A DNA stretch of 17,571 nucleotides, taken from contig DCTS01000017.1 of the NCBI GenBank assembly GCA_002329645.1, forward strand, positions 1 to 17,571. The letters are read 5' to 3'. The notes under the pieces are model-generated. The model was given only the letters and a program-made list of their open reading frames with translations. It was not told where the DNA came from and made no database searches. Below, in pieces: positions 8,307-15,658 of the stretch. A program made the position numbers and the translations under genes. Within the stretch, counting starts at the first letter, position 1. Every line of letters starts with the position of its first letter. This DNA is from Lachnoclostridium sp. UBA1434 (GTDB taxonomy: Bacteria; Bacillota; Clostridia; Lachnospirales; Lachnospiraceae).

Positions 8307-10652
8307 TCAGCTCAGCCTGCAGATAATTTCTCCCGTCCCGGAGGGTTCAACTATAGTATCATTTCCGCTGACGGTTACAGCTGCTCCCTCTGCGCTGATA
8401 ACATTCGTAATATTAACCAGCTTTACGCGCCAGGGCTTGCCGGACTTCACATTTATGCGTATTGTGTTATCCGACCTTATAACCTCGGCTTCAGCCTCAA
8501 GGACCGCATCGGGACCGTACACCACGGACGTGGCCGGAATGCCTTCCTTAAGCTCATATGCTGCAAAAACCACATTATCCGCATAATCATATACCGCATC
8601 CTCATTGGTTTTGCCGATTGCAATAAGGCTTCCTTCCCTTACAAGCAGGGGAATACTAAGGTATCCGTGCCTTTCGGTAATAAAGGTTTTACCCTCCTTT
8701 ACCTCTCCCGTCAAATAATCTGTCCATTTCCCCTCGGGAAGGTAGTAGCATGCAGCGCCCTCCTCGTTGAATATTGGTGTAACCAGCAGGGAGTCTCCCA
8801 GCATATACTGCCTGTCCAGGAAAGCACAAACAGGATCCTCGGTAAATTCCATGACCATGCTTCTCATTACCGGTATGCCGGTCTTCGAATTCTTTACCGC
8901 ATTAGAATAAAGGTACGGCATAAGCGAAGCCTTCAATCCGGTGAAGAACCTCACTACCTCCACCGCTTCCTCGTCATAAGCCCAGGGAACCCTGTAGGAT
9001 GTACTGCCGTGAAGCCTTGAATGAGTGGACAGCAGTCCGAAGGCCACCCACCGTTTATAGACATCCGGCGTGGAGGTGCTCTCAAAGCCTCCAATATCGT
9101 GGCTCCAGTATCCAAAGCCCGACATTGCCAGAGACAGGCCGCCCCTTAGGCTTTCCGCCATTGACTCGTAATCGGACCAGCAGTCGCCTCCCCAGTGCAC
9201 GGGGAACTTTTGGCCTCCGGCAGTTGCGCTTCTTGCAAAAAGCACCGCTTCGCCCCTGCCCCGATTTTTCTCTATTACCTCAAATACAAGCTTATTATAT
9301 AAATAAGCGTAATAATTATGCATTTTCTCCGGATCGGAGCCGTCATGATATACAACATCCACAGGTATCCTCTCTCCGAAATCCGTCTTAAAGCAATCCA
9401 CTCCCATGTCAAGCAGTGCTTCAAGCTTGGAGGCATACCATGCGCAGGCTTCAGGGTTGGTAAAATCCACAATTGCCATACCCGGCTGCCACATATCCCA
9501 CTGCCATATATCCCCGTTGGGGCGCTTTAAAAAGTATCCTCCTTCAGCTCCCTCTTTAAACATGGCGGATTCCTGGGCAATATAGCTGTTGATCCATACA
9601 CAGATCTTAAGACCCTTTTCCTTAAGCCTCTTTAACATGCCTGCAGGATCAGGAAAAACCTCAGGATTCCAGATGAAGTCGGTCCAGCAAAAATCCTTCA
9701 TCCAGAAGCAGTCAAAATGAAATACCTTAAGGGGTATCCCCCTGCTAATCATTCCGTCAACAAAGCTTGTTACGGTTTCTTCATCATAATTCGTTGTAAA
9801 TGATGTAGAAAGCCACAGTCCGAAGGACCAGGCAGGCGGCAGCGAAGGTCTGCCTGTCAGAAGGGTGTACCGTGAAATCACATCCTTCATTGATGGCCCG
9901 TTTATTATATAATAATCCATACTCTCGCCCGGTACGGAAAACTGTACCTTCTTAACCAGCTCAGAGCCAACCTCGAAGGATACCTTACCCGGATTATTGA
10001 CAAATGCACCGTATCCTCTGTTGGATATATAAAATGGGATGTTTTTATAGGACTGCTCCGTGGAGGTTCCCCCGTCCTCATTCCAGATATCTATGGACTG
10101 GCCGTTCTTTACAAATGGTGTAAAGCGCTCTCCCAGGCCATATATATTTTCTCCCACCGACAGGGACAACTGTTCCCTCATATATGCATTCGGCTTGCTT
10201 GCATCGTCGTATGCAAGCCCCTTCCAATCGGTTTTTACATAGGCAAGCCCGCCCGGAGCGCTTGAGGTAAGCCTTTCATTGTCATTATAAAAGTCCATTC
10301 TCCATGCAATCTTGTTAATTACAAGCTTAAGCCTGCCGCTTATGACAGTCAGCTCATCCTTCTCATCACTTACCTTGATATCGGACGTAAAGTCATTGTC
10401 CTGTACAAATTGCGGCATTCTCTTTCTGACTCCAATGTAATGGTCTGCCTGAATCCGGATTATATCAGGTCCAGGGGAGGTTATCCTTATGGTCAGGTTC
10501 ACCCCTCCCAGAGTGTCGCCTCTGTGGTTTATCCTGTGGGTTGGCGCACATATTACCACCTGTTTGTCGTCATATTTTAAACTATATGCCTGTGCGGGGG
10601 AAAACGCCATGACTCCTTCCTTAAGAAGCCAGCATCCGTTTGAAAACTTCAC
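8307..10652 (-). CDS. yicI: GH31 alpha-xylosidase (YicI type)
   Basis: This 781-residue protein follows Escherichia coli YicI, as I recall it, almost from end to end. It would release alpha-linked xylose from isoprimeverose and the non-reducing end of xyloglucan oligosaccharides, in the cytoplasm since no signal peptide is seen. Architecture: N-terminal beta-sandwich (to about 265), (beta/alpha)8 barrel (about 270-600), then C-terminal beta domains. The nucleophile is Asp424 in KTDFGERIP and the acid/base Asp490 in HWGGDC. HFDCFWMK (312-319) and GLWLSTSFTT (278-287) retain the Cys-Phe and Phe positions linked to xylose preference in YicI, which argues against an alpha-glucosidase. The start is GTG with AGGAGG eight bases upstream. 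It probably leads a two-gene operon with the GH3 gene. Neither a transporter nor a carbohydrate regulator is in the window. Confidence 0.93.
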   Translation of the reverse strand: MKFSNGCWLLKEGVMAFSPAQAYSLKYDDKQVVICAPTHRINHRGDTLGGVNLTIRITSPGPDIIRIQADHYIGVRKRMPQFVQDNDFTSDIKVSDEKDELTVISGRLKLVINKIAWRMDFYNDNERLTSSAPGGLAYVKTDWKGLAYDDASKPNAYMREQLSLSVGENIYGLGERFTPFVKNGQSIDIWNEDGGTSTEQSYKNIPFYISNRGYGAFVNNPGKVSFEVGSELVKKVQFSVPGESMDYYIINGPSMKDVISRYTLLTGRPSLPPAWSFGLWLSTSFTTNYDEETVTSFVDGMISRGIPLKVFHFDCFWMKDFCWTDFIWNPEVFPDPAGMLKRLKEKGLKICVWINSYIAQESAMFKEGAEGGYFLKRPNGDIWQWDMWQPGMAIVDFTNPEACAWYASKLEALLDMGVDCFKTDFGERIPVDVVYHDGSDPEKMHNYYAYLYNKLVFEVIEKNRGRGEAVLFARSATAGGQKFPVHWGGDCWSDYESMAESLRGGLSLAMSGFGYWSHDIGGFESTSTPDVYKRWVAFGLLSTHSRLHGSTSYRVPWAYDEEAVEVVRFFTGLKASLMPYLYSNAVKNSKTGIPVMRSMVMEFTEDPVCAFLDRQYMLGDSLLVTPIFNEEGAACYYLPEGKWTDYLTGEVKEGKTFITERHGYLSIPLLVREGSLIAIGKTNEDAVYDYADNVVFAAYELKEGIPATSVVYGPDAVLEAEAEVIRSDNTIRINVKSGKPWRVKLVNITNVISAEGAAVTVSGNDTIVEPSGTGEIICRLS

Positions 10653-10668
10653 GCCTTCAACCTCCTAC

Positions 10669-10732
10669 TACTATATTGTCCTGTTACTATATTGTCCTGC
10701 TACTATATTGTCCTACTATTATATTGTCATAG
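10669..10732 (-). repeat. four tandem 16-base repeats in the alpha-xylosidase leader
   Basis: Four units (10669-10684, 10685-10700, 10701-10716, 10717-10732) share the core TACTATATTGTCC, on the minus strand GGACAATATAGTA; the last unit is degenerate. The minus-strand GGA trinucleotides fall at 10713-10711, 10697-10695 and 10681-10679, then at 10665-10663 inside the Shine-Dalgarno AGGAGG, exactly 16 bases apart each time. The units also place an A(G/T)GACA hexamer 17 bases before TATAGT, so each adjacent pair resembles a weak sigma-A promoter. The function is unknown: operator array, multiple promoters, or RNA-binding sites. Confidence 0.85.
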
Positions 10733-10828
10733 TCACTCTTTACCTTTTCTACAGGTTAGAGTATGTTATTTGCAGATACTGTTGATTGGTCCGTTGCCTT
10801 TACCACCTTAGTATATAAACTCATCCTA

Positions 10829-10837
10829 ATTATACCA
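10829..10837 (-). promoter_or_regulatory. extended -10 promoter candidate for the alpha-xylosidase operon
   Basis: The minus strand reads TGGTATAAT, an extended -10 element with a perfect TATAAT hexamer. The hexamer 17 bases upstream is a poor -35. A start near 10822 would give a leader of about 170 bases containing all four 16-base repeats. The rest of the 295-base gap (10653-10947) shows only AT-rich sequence and no credible ORF. Confidence 0.45.
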
Positions 10838-10947
10838 AAGTCCTGTATTAAATAACATGTATATTTCTATACGCAATATGGAATATATTTTCTTGTAAAA
10901 CCTCATATTAAAAGCTTCATTCACATCCTGAGGCTTCGCATATTCTT

Positions 10948-11649
10948 CTACTGACGCATTGTAAGCCTTGCCTTACGCTGCCTCCAATCCGGAAGATATC
11001 TGTCCATATATGCCTTGAATACCCGGTTATGGCTTTTTTCAAGAAAGTGTACAAGCTCATGCACAATAACATATTCCAGACAGACCGGATCAAGCTTTGT
11101 AAGCTGCAGGTTGAGGCATATCCTCCTGCGTTTGACATTGCAGGTGCCCCATCTGGTCTTCATATCCCTGATAATATAGACAACAGGCTTAAGGCCTATA
11201 GCAGCAAGCCATTTGTCCAAATATTCCGGTATGGCTTTGTACAGCGCTTCCTTATACCATTTATCAAGGAGACTCTTGCGCCGTGCCGTCTCGGCTGATG
11301 CCTCATTCCCGGTAAGCCTAAGCATGATTTTATCACCGTCTGAAAGTACCGAATTTGATTTATGATTATATTCCACATATAGCGTAAGCGGTTTTCCCCA
11401 TAAAAAAAGAGTATCTCCGGTGACATACTCTATAGAAGGCGGCACGGATGAAGCCTTGTCAGACTGCTTTTCCCGCTGCTTTACAATCCAGTCGTATCTG
11501 GAATTGGCAAATTCGGTTATAAGCTTATCGGGCATCCTCAGGGGCGCACTAATCCTTACCCTGCCGTCCTGCCCGACCTTCAGGTACATATTCTTAATCC
11601 TCTTTTTCTCAACCTCAATAATTATCCCGTTTACATTAATCTGTTTCAT
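10948..11649 (-). CDS. YgjP-like (DUF45/M48-type) zinc metallopeptidase
   Basis: This 233-residue protein matches the YgjP/DUF45 family of small soluble metallopeptidase-fold proteins. The N-terminus has the family's MYLKVGQDGRVRISAP region (21-36), then IVKQREK (55-61) and RWGTC (166-170). The zinc site is HELVH (197-201) with His207 in SHN as the likely third ligand and Glu198 as the general base, followed by the usual DWRQRK (221-226). There is no signal peptide or membrane segment. The length is typical. The ATG has only a weak GGACGG site six bases upstream. It stands alone, divergent from the small membrane protein gene. The substrate is unknown; some relatives sit beside type I restriction genes, which are not present here. 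Confidence 0.87.
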   Translation of the reverse strand: MKQINVNGIIIEVEKKRIKNMYLKVGQDGRVRISAPLRMPDKLITEFANSRYDWIVKQREKQSDKASSVPPSIEYVTGDTLFLWGKPLTLYVEYNHKSNSVLSDGDKIMLRLTGNEASAETARRKSLLDKWYKEALYKAIPEYLDKWLAAIGLKPVVYIIRDMKTRWGTCNVKRRRICLNLQLTKLDPVCLEYVIVHELVHFLEKSHNRVFKAYMDRYLPDWRQRKARLTMRQ

Positions 11650-11750
11650 AAATTACCGTCCGTTTCTCAAGCCATACATCCATTTTTCATATCCTGAATA
11701 AAATATAGTAATGCTTATATAGAATGCCGTTAATTGATTTAAATAACAGT

Positions 11751-11773
11751 CCATAAGTTTTATAAACTTATGG
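11751..11773. promoter_or_regulatory. perfect 10-3-10 palindrome, operator candidate
   Basis: CCATAAGTTT and AAACTTATGG flank the three bases TAT. The palindrome lies in the divergent gap between the metallopeptidase and the small membrane protein gene, 49 bases before the latter's start. A possible promoter, TTGATT (11734-11739) with TTTTAT 18 bases later, would place its -10 inside the palindrome. It is not followed by a T run, so a terminator is unlikely. Confidence 0.55.
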
Positions 11774-11822
11774 TTTAAGCGCTCAAATATATGTCAATGC
11801 TTCCGGTATGGAGGTGATAATC

Positions 11823-12182
11823 TTGATTGCATTCATAAAAAATTATGAGCTTGGTTCAATCAGAAAGAAAATGATAATTTTATATGTACTAAACCTGACA
11901 GATATAGTATTCACACTGCTGCTGCTGGAAACAGGCTTCTTTACCGAAGTCAACATACTTATGGTCAATGCGGTTAAAAACCCTGTTGTGGGTATCCTGC
12001 TGAAGACTATTTTGCCTGCAATTCTTTTGTTTTATTTGTATAAAAGGATATGCAGCATTGACACCTCGCTGCTTAAAGCCGCCAATATCGGCATAAACAT
12101 TTCACTTGTACTTTATACATTGGTAAATCTGTCCCACCTTGTTTGGGTGTCCATGCTCCCGATGTTTTATGGAATGACATAA
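11823..12182 (+). CDS. small DUF5658-type integral membrane protein
   Basis: This 119-residue hydrophobic protein of unknown function has three likely membrane helices (about 17-36, 54-73 and 87-108). The motif LNLTDIVFTL (23-32) followed by ETGFFTEVN (36-44) and KNP (52-54) resembles the DUF5658 signature, in which Asp27, Thr31, Glu42 and Asn44 are the recurring polar positions. The start is TTG at 11823, because GGAGGTGAT (11811-11819) forms an excellent ribosome binding site. The ATG at 11808 overlaps that site and would add five residues, so it is unlikely to be used. The gene is transcribed alone, divergent from the metallopeptidase and convergent with the HAD gene. I infer no specific role. 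Confidence 0.75.
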   Translation: MIAFIKNYELGSIRKKMIILYVLNLTDIVFTLLLLETGFFTEVNILMVNAVKNPVVGILLKTILPAILLFYLYKRICSIDTSLLKAANIGINISLVLYTLVNLSHLVWVSMLPMFYGMT

Positions 12183-12227
12183 ACTGCAGTGAATTAGCTT
12201 CTGCATCCTCTGCTTAATGCTATGCAG

Positions 12228-12246
12228 ATTTGCAGTTCCTGCAAAT
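12228..12246. terminator. hairpin in a convergent gap, possible bidirectional terminator
   Basis: ATTTGCAG and CTGCAAAT form a perfect 8-bp stem around TTC, between the ends of the membrane protein gene (12182) and the HAD gene (12271). Neither side has a strong T run. The left part, CAGATTTGCAGTT (12225-12237), is repeated exactly at 12259-12271, running into the HAD stop codon. Confidence 0.45.
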
Positions 12247-12270
12247 TTACCGTTCTATCAGATTTGCAGT

Positions 12271-12981
12271 TTATACAGAGGGCAACGCCTGCACAAATTC
12301 AAGCAGCTCATCAATGTATCCCTGCTTTATGCCGCTTATGTCCTTATCAGACCTGTTTATGAAGCAGTCCTTAAGCAGATAAGTATCCATACCAACTACC
12401 GATACGCACATATCCTCGTCCGTATCGTTACCTACCATGATGCAATCGGAAGGCTCCTTACCGATTATTTCAAGGATCTCATTGTAATATTTCAGGTTGG
12501 GCTTTGAATAGTGGGAATTCTCATATGTAGTGATATGGTCAAAATCCTCCGGCTTAAGCCCTGCCCAGCCAATCCTGTTATATGTTGCAACACTCGGAAA
12601 TAAAGGATTGGTGGCCAGCACAAGCTTATAGCCCTTGTTTTTAAGCTGCGCTATAAGCTTTGCAGCTGCCGGATGCATTCTGGTGGCACTCCTTGCATTA
12701 TTGAATTCATTCCTGTAAAAATCCTCGAATACCGGTTCAAGACTGCGAATCTCCTCACCAAGTATTCCGGCAAAGGTATTCCAGAACTGCCCCTCATTGG
12801 ACAGCTTCCCGTCATTCTTAAGCATTTTCTCAATACCGGCCCAGAGAGCCTTGATAAAATTCTGTGTCTCTATACCATAAGGAGCCATCTTTACAATAAG
12901 AGCCTTGAAGTACTCCTCCATGAATTTGTCCTGATCCATCCATAACAATGTCCCATCCAGGTCAAATAAAAATGTATCCAT
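12271..12981 (-). CDS. HAD-family hydrolase
   Basis: This 236-residue soluble haloacid-dehalogenase-superfamily phosphatase of the Cof/PGP-like helical-cap class has all four motifs: DLDGTL with nucleophile Asp7 and Asp9, Thr124 in LATNP, Lys160 in SKPN, and VGNDTDED (183-190) with the magnesium-binding acids. The helical cap lies between motifs I and II (about 18-100). The substrate cannot be told from sequence. The ATG at 12981 has GGAGG five bases upstream. It begins 23 bases after the flavodoxin stop codon on the same strand, so the two are probably co-transcribed. Confidence 0.9.
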   Translation of the reverse strand: MDTFLFDLDGTLLWMDQDKFMEEYFKALIVKMAPYGIETQNFIKALWAGIEKMLKNDGKLSNEGQFWNTFAGILGEEIRSLEPVFEDFYRNEFNNARSATRMHPAAAKLIAQLKNKGYKLVLATNPLFPSVATYNRIGWAGLKPEDFDHITTYENSHYSKPNLKYYNEILEIIGKEPSDCIMVGNDTDEDMCVSVVGMDTYLLKDCFINRSDKDISGIKQGYIDELLEFVQALPSV

Positions 12982-13004
12982 TGAATCCTCCGATTTTCTA
13001 TGTA

Positions 13005-13469
13005 CTAAATACCGGTTATATCGGCAACAAGAGCGTTAATCTTATCCTCGCGCTTCTTGCTTGACCAGCTTATTACTCCCTTCTTGATTACATTGCCTCC
13101 CTTTCCCGAGCAAAGCTCAGCCAACTGCCTTACGGAGCGGTTCCCGCCCATCCAGGCAAAAGGAAATTGATGCGTTACATAGCAGCATACCTGCTTCCCT
13201 TCAAGGCTGCTTAGCTGCTTTAGGTACTCGCTCATTATTCTTGATAATGAAAATGCCCATACCGGTGCACCAAATATTAGGATGTCATATTGCGCCGTAT
13301 CAGGTATTATCGAAAACTCTATCTTGTCCTGCGAATTCGGATCCCCGTTAACTGCCTTAACCTGTTCAAGATTAACTGTATGCCCGGCATTTACAAGGCC
13401 TTCCCTGATCCGTTCAGCCACGGACAGAGTGTTTCCCGTATGGGAATGGATTATTATACCCACCTTCAA
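13005..13469 (-). CDS. flavodoxin family protein
   Basis: This 154-residue protein is a flavodoxin-like FMN-binding electron carrier or quinone-reductase-type protein. The N-terminal strand KVGIII leads to the phosphate loop SHTGNT (9-14), and GAPVWAFSLSRIM (67-79) is the second flavin loop. The start is assigned to TTG at 13469 because GGAGG lies eight bases upstream and the family motif then begins at residue 2. The open frame continues to 13550, but that extension crosses the palindrome and has no ribosome binding site. Cys95, Cys96 and Cys120 are present, with no iron-sulfur cluster spacing. The electron partner is unknown. It is the first gene of a likely two-gene unit with the HAD hydrolase. 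Confidence 0.82.
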   Translation of the reverse strand: MKVGIIIHSHTGNTLSVAERIREGLVNAGHTVNLEQVKAVNGDPNSQDKIEFSIIPDTAQYDILIFGAPVWAFSLSRIMSEYLKQLSSLEGKQVCCYVTHQFPFAWMGGNRSVRQLAELCSGKGGNVIKKGVISWSSKKREDKINALVADITGI

Positions 13470-13536
13470 AGTCTCACCCTCCAATTTCAGCATGTGTCGG
13501 TTATATATGCACGGCTTATACTTATATAATCGTAAA

Positions 13537-13563
13537 ATATAAGGCATCATAGATGCCTTATAT
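13537..13563. promoter_or_regulatory. perfect 12-3-12 palindrome, operator candidate for the flavodoxin unit
   Basis: ATATAAGGCATC and GATGCCTTATAT flank ATA. The palindrome begins two bases after the -10 box of the candidate flavodoxin promoter, so it covers the predicted transcription start. This is a classic place for a repressor site. In RNA it would also form a strong hairpin followed by TTTACG, so it could instead end the transcript of the GGDEF-EAL gene, whose stop lies about 70 bases upstream. Confidence 0.65.
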
Positions 13564-13564
13564 A

Positions 13565-13593
13565 TTTATACCATAATTTTTAATATATAGCAA
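13565..13593 (-). promoter_or_regulatory. sigma-A-type promoter of the flavodoxin-HAD unit
   Basis: On the minus strand TTGCTA (13593-13588) and TATAAA (13570-13565) are separated by exactly 17 bases. Transcription would begin near 13558, inside the palindrome, with a leader of about 90 bases. Confidence 0.6.
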
Positions 13594-13633
13594 ATAATAT
13601 ATTACAAAATTTGTTACCTTCCAGGATGCCTGG

Positions 13634-15430
13634 TCAGTCGGAAATGTTACTGATGGGCCGCATTATGTGATTAACCATATCTTTTTTGTCAACCGGCTTG
13701 CTAAGTAAGAATCCCTGAATATAATCGCATTCCTGCTCTGAAAGGTAATTAAGCTGTTCATTAAGCTCGACGCCCTCAGCAATAACCTCCATACCAAGCA
13801 TATGAGCCATGGATATGATGCTTCCTACAATCTGCTTGTCATCATTCTCTGATATTTTATCAATAAATGATTTGTCTATCTTGAGAGTGTTTATCGGAAG
13901 GAGCTGCAGGTAGCTTAGGGATGCATATCCTGTACCGAAATCATCCAGCGCTATTCTGATGCCAAGCTTTTTAAGCTCATTAATTACTTCAATTATCTGT
14001 TCAGGATAGGATATGAATACGGACTCGGTTATCTCAAATTCAAGATATCTGCCGTCAAAGCCCGTTTCATTTAAAATCTCACGGACCATGCTCACAAAGG
14101 AGGAATCTATCATCTGTACTACGGAGATATTGATTGACACCACCGGAGTTATATTGTACAAGTTTTTAAGCTCGCTGAATTCCCTGACAACCGATCTGAT
14201 TATCCACTTGCCTATTTCTATGATAATTCCTGTCTCCTCGGCAACAGGTATAAATTGACCCGGACTTACCTGTCCAAGCTCGGGATGGTGCCACCTTGCA
14301 AGAGCCTCAAAGCCTCTTACCTCCCTGGTATCACACCTGAAGATGGGCTGGAATACTGTGTATAATTCATTATTCTCTATTGAAGACATAAGGCCGTTTT
14401 CAATATGAATCCTCTTCATTATCTCATCCTGGATCTCACTGTTAAAAAACATGATGCCGCTCTTTCTCGAGCTCTTTGCCTTGTATAATGCTATATCCGC
14501 TTTTTTCAAAAGCTCATTGATATCTGAACCGTCATCAGGAAAAACTGTAATTCCGAAGCTTGCCCTGATGAAAAATTCCTTATGGTCAATTGTAATAACT
14601 CTTGCAAGCGTCTTCCTTAATCTGTCAAGGTATTGTGACAAATCATTCCTATCCATGCTGCGGTTAATTATAAGGGCAAACTCATCCCCGCCCATACGTC
14701 CCAGGATATCTTCGGATTTAATAAGCTCCTTCCATCTATGGGTTATCTGTATGAGGATTTCATCACCCACGCTATGTCCGAGGGTATCATTTATTTTCTT
14801 GAAATTATCCAGATCTATAAGTACAAAGTAAAACCCTTTGCCATTTGTCACACGCTTATTCGTAAGAATCCTTATTTTCTCAAGTATCATCCTGCGATTA
14901 GGAAGCTCGGTTAAAGGATCGTAATATGCCATCTGATAAAGCATCTCATCATTCTTCTTCATGATCCTGTTATACCTGGTGAGCTTTTTCAGCTGCCTGT
15001 TAAGACTATATGAGTAATTGGATATTATTAAAGATATGATTATAGAATTAGCAGGCACAACAATCCCAAGAAATGCATCAAAATTACTATCAAACACAAA
15101 TGCTCTGGAGGCAACGAGGGCAGTTGCCGCATTAAGCGCTATTGCTACAGCACGGCTGTTTTTTATTGGATTTAATACAATTAATATTGTGATTATGACC
15201 TGAATCTGCGACAGGAGACCGCTGATAATACTGCCATATACCCTATTTCCCCTAATGCTGAACCATGCGTAGTTATTCCCTGAAGAAAATATTGCAGCGA
15301 ATACAGAACATAAAATAAACGCAATAATACACAGTACAAGACCTATAATCTGAATTACCCTGCCAGACTTATGTCTTGCCTCTGTTTCAAGATACTCCAT
15401 ATTACTGATGTCTTCATTTTCGTAATTCAT
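13634..15430 (-). CDS. membrane-bound GGDEF-EAL cyclic-di-GMP protein
   Basis: This 598-residue protein has four predicted N-terminal membrane helices (about 25-48, 65-86, 94-113 and 120-143), a GGDEF domain (about 163-330) and an EAL domain (about 340-590). GGDEF (247-251) is intact and preceded by DPLTELPNR (171-179). The inhibitory RxxD site is KSED (238-241), with Lys for Arg, so product inhibition may be weak. EAL is intact: Glu375 in EAL, Asn434, Glu466, Asp496 and Asp497 in DDFGTG, Lys517, Glu552, and QGFLLSKP (572-579). Both synthesis and hydrolysis of cyclic-di-GMP are possible; such hybrids often act mainly as phosphodiesterases. The membrane part matches no named sensor that I recognise. 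The ATG has AAGGA upstream. It lies alone downstream of the metal ATPase. Confidence 0.92.
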   Translation of the reverse strand: MNYENEDISNMEYLETEARHKSGRVIQIIGLVLCIIAFILCSVFAAIFSSGNNYAWFSIRGNRVYGSIISGLLSQIQVIITILIVLNPIKNSRAVAIALNAATALVASRAFVFDSNFDAFLGIVVPANSIIISLIISNYSYSLNRQLKKLTRYNRIMKKNDEMLYQMAYYDPLTELPNRRMILEKIRILTNKRVTNGKGFYFVLIDLDNFKKINDTLGHSVGDEILIQITHRWKELIKSEDILGRMGGDEFALIINRSMDRNDLSQYLDRLRKTLARVITIDHKEFFIRASFGITVFPDDGSDINELLKKADIALYKAKSSRKSGIMFFNSEIQDEIMKRIHIENGLMSSIENNELYTVFQPIFRCDTREVRGFEALARWHHPELGQVSPGQFIPVAEETGIIIEIGKWIIRSVVREFSELKNLYNITPVVSINISVVQMIDSSFVSMVREILNETGFDGRYLEFEITESVFISYPEQIIEVINELKKLGIRIALDDFGTGYASLSYLQLLPINTLKIDKSFIDKISENDDKQIVGSIISMAHMLGMEVIAEGVELNEQLNYLSEQECDYIQGFLLSKPVDKKDMVNHIMRPISNISD

Positions 15431-15455
15431 ACCGTCATCCTTAGTAAGTTTATAG

Positions 15456-15489
15456 TGTGATATTTTTTTTATGTATATATAATATCACA
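15456..15489. repeat. 9-base inverted repeat upstream of the GGDEF-EAL gene
   Basis: TGTGATATT (15456-15464) and AATATCACA (15481-15489) are perfect arms separated by 16 AT-rich bases, ending 25 bases before the start codon. It may be an operator or a 5'-leader hairpin. The outer pentamers match TGTGA/TCACA, but the spacing is far too long for a CRP site. Confidence 0.45.
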
Positions 15490-15526
15490 TCAATTTAGAT
15501 TAGTCTATAATCTTGCCGAATATTTT

Positions 15527-15559
15527 TACATTTGTTCTACATTTGTACGTAATTTGTAT
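15527..15559. repeat. three 11-base tandem repeats upstream of the GGDEF-EAL gene
   Basis: TACATTTGTTC, TACATTTGTAC and GTAATTTGTAT follow one another with an 11-base period, close to one DNA helical turn, so the shared ATTTGT core appears on one face of the helix. It lies about 100-130 bases before the GGDEF-EAL start. The rest of the 228-base gap is AT-rich without an ORF or clear promoter. Confidence 0.5.
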
Positions 15560-15658
15560 GATATTATGTAATTTTGATGACATTATATCAATTTTTCTGT
15601 AATCATTATTCATATTCTGCCTATTATTAGTAATATCGAGCCTTTATTTGCCTGTATG

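Noticed and set aside
9275..9472. Short alternative-frame ORF inside the alpha-xylosidase gene.
   Set aside because: The host gene is intact and recognisable throughout; the overlapping frame shows no domain or start signal.
15456..15489. CRP/FNR-type site, from the TGTGA and TCACA pentamers.
   Set aside because: The half-sites are 24 bases apart instead of 6, which no CRP-family dimer would bridge.
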